NCBI GenBank assembly: GCA_030150315.1
Contig: JASLGB010000002.1
Span: 1 to 5,363, forward strand
Source: Dokdonella sp.
Lineage (GTDB): Bacteria > Pseudomonadota > Gammaproteobacteria > Xanthomonadales > Rhodanobacteraceae
Reading direction: 5' to 3'
DNA length: 5,363 bases
Below, piece by piece: positions 5,361 to 5,363 of this stretch. A model generated the notes under the pieces. That model made no database searches and had not been told where the DNA came from. It saw only the letters and a program-made list of their open reading frames with translations. The translations under genes were made by a program, and so were the position numbers. Position 1 is the first letter of the stretch. Each line of letters opens with the position of its first letter.

Positions 5361-5363
5361 GCA

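Overview
The window is GC-rich (roughly two-thirds G+C by eye). It carries four protein genes, all on the minus strand, so transcription runs from position 5363 towards 1. PlsB-type glycerol-3-phosphate acyltransferase, two lipoprotein signal peptides, a class C (e(P4)-like) acid phosphatase and a ToxR/CadC-type winged-helix regulator point to a Gram-negative gammaproteobacterium. Codon usage and gene style suggest the Xanthomonadales (Lysobacter/Luteimonas-like), but this is an inference, with no rRNA or other marker in the window to test it.

Layout in the direction of transcription: (1) 5360-4449, lipoprotein acid phosphatase/5'-nucleotidase of the e(P4) family, intact, starting 3 bases inside the window edge. 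(2) 4448-4077, a 372-base gap that is not empty. It begins with an AT-rich 63-bp inverted repeat that contains the phosphatase stop codon. This is followed by a possible promoter, a hairpin, a very clear Rho-independent terminator with a U-rich tail (4262-4301), two small palindromes and a plausible promoter for the next gene. The 4381-4262 stretch could be a small RNA or simply the structured 3' end of the phosphatase mRNA. (3) 4076-3165, a 303-aa lipoprotein of no family I recognise. (4) 3164-3074, a 91-base gap with two substantial hairpins, one ending two bases before the plsB start codon. (5) 3073-482, plsB, which makes the first committed intermediate of membrane phospholipid synthesis. 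(6) 481-421, a short gap with a small inverted repeat. (7) 420-1, the N-terminal winged-helix DNA-binding domain of a regulator that runs off the window.

The lipoprotein gene, plsB and possibly the regulator may form one transcription unit, because no convincing terminator separates them. The phosphatase is cut off from them by the terminator. A shared theme of cell envelope and phospholipid metabolism fits the phosphatase, lipoprotein and plsB, but the sequence shows no direct functional link. I see no mobile element, CRISPR array, tRNA or rRNA, and nothing that amounts to a new multi-gene system. The least explained parts are the structured non-coding stretch at 4262-4451 and the plsB leader.
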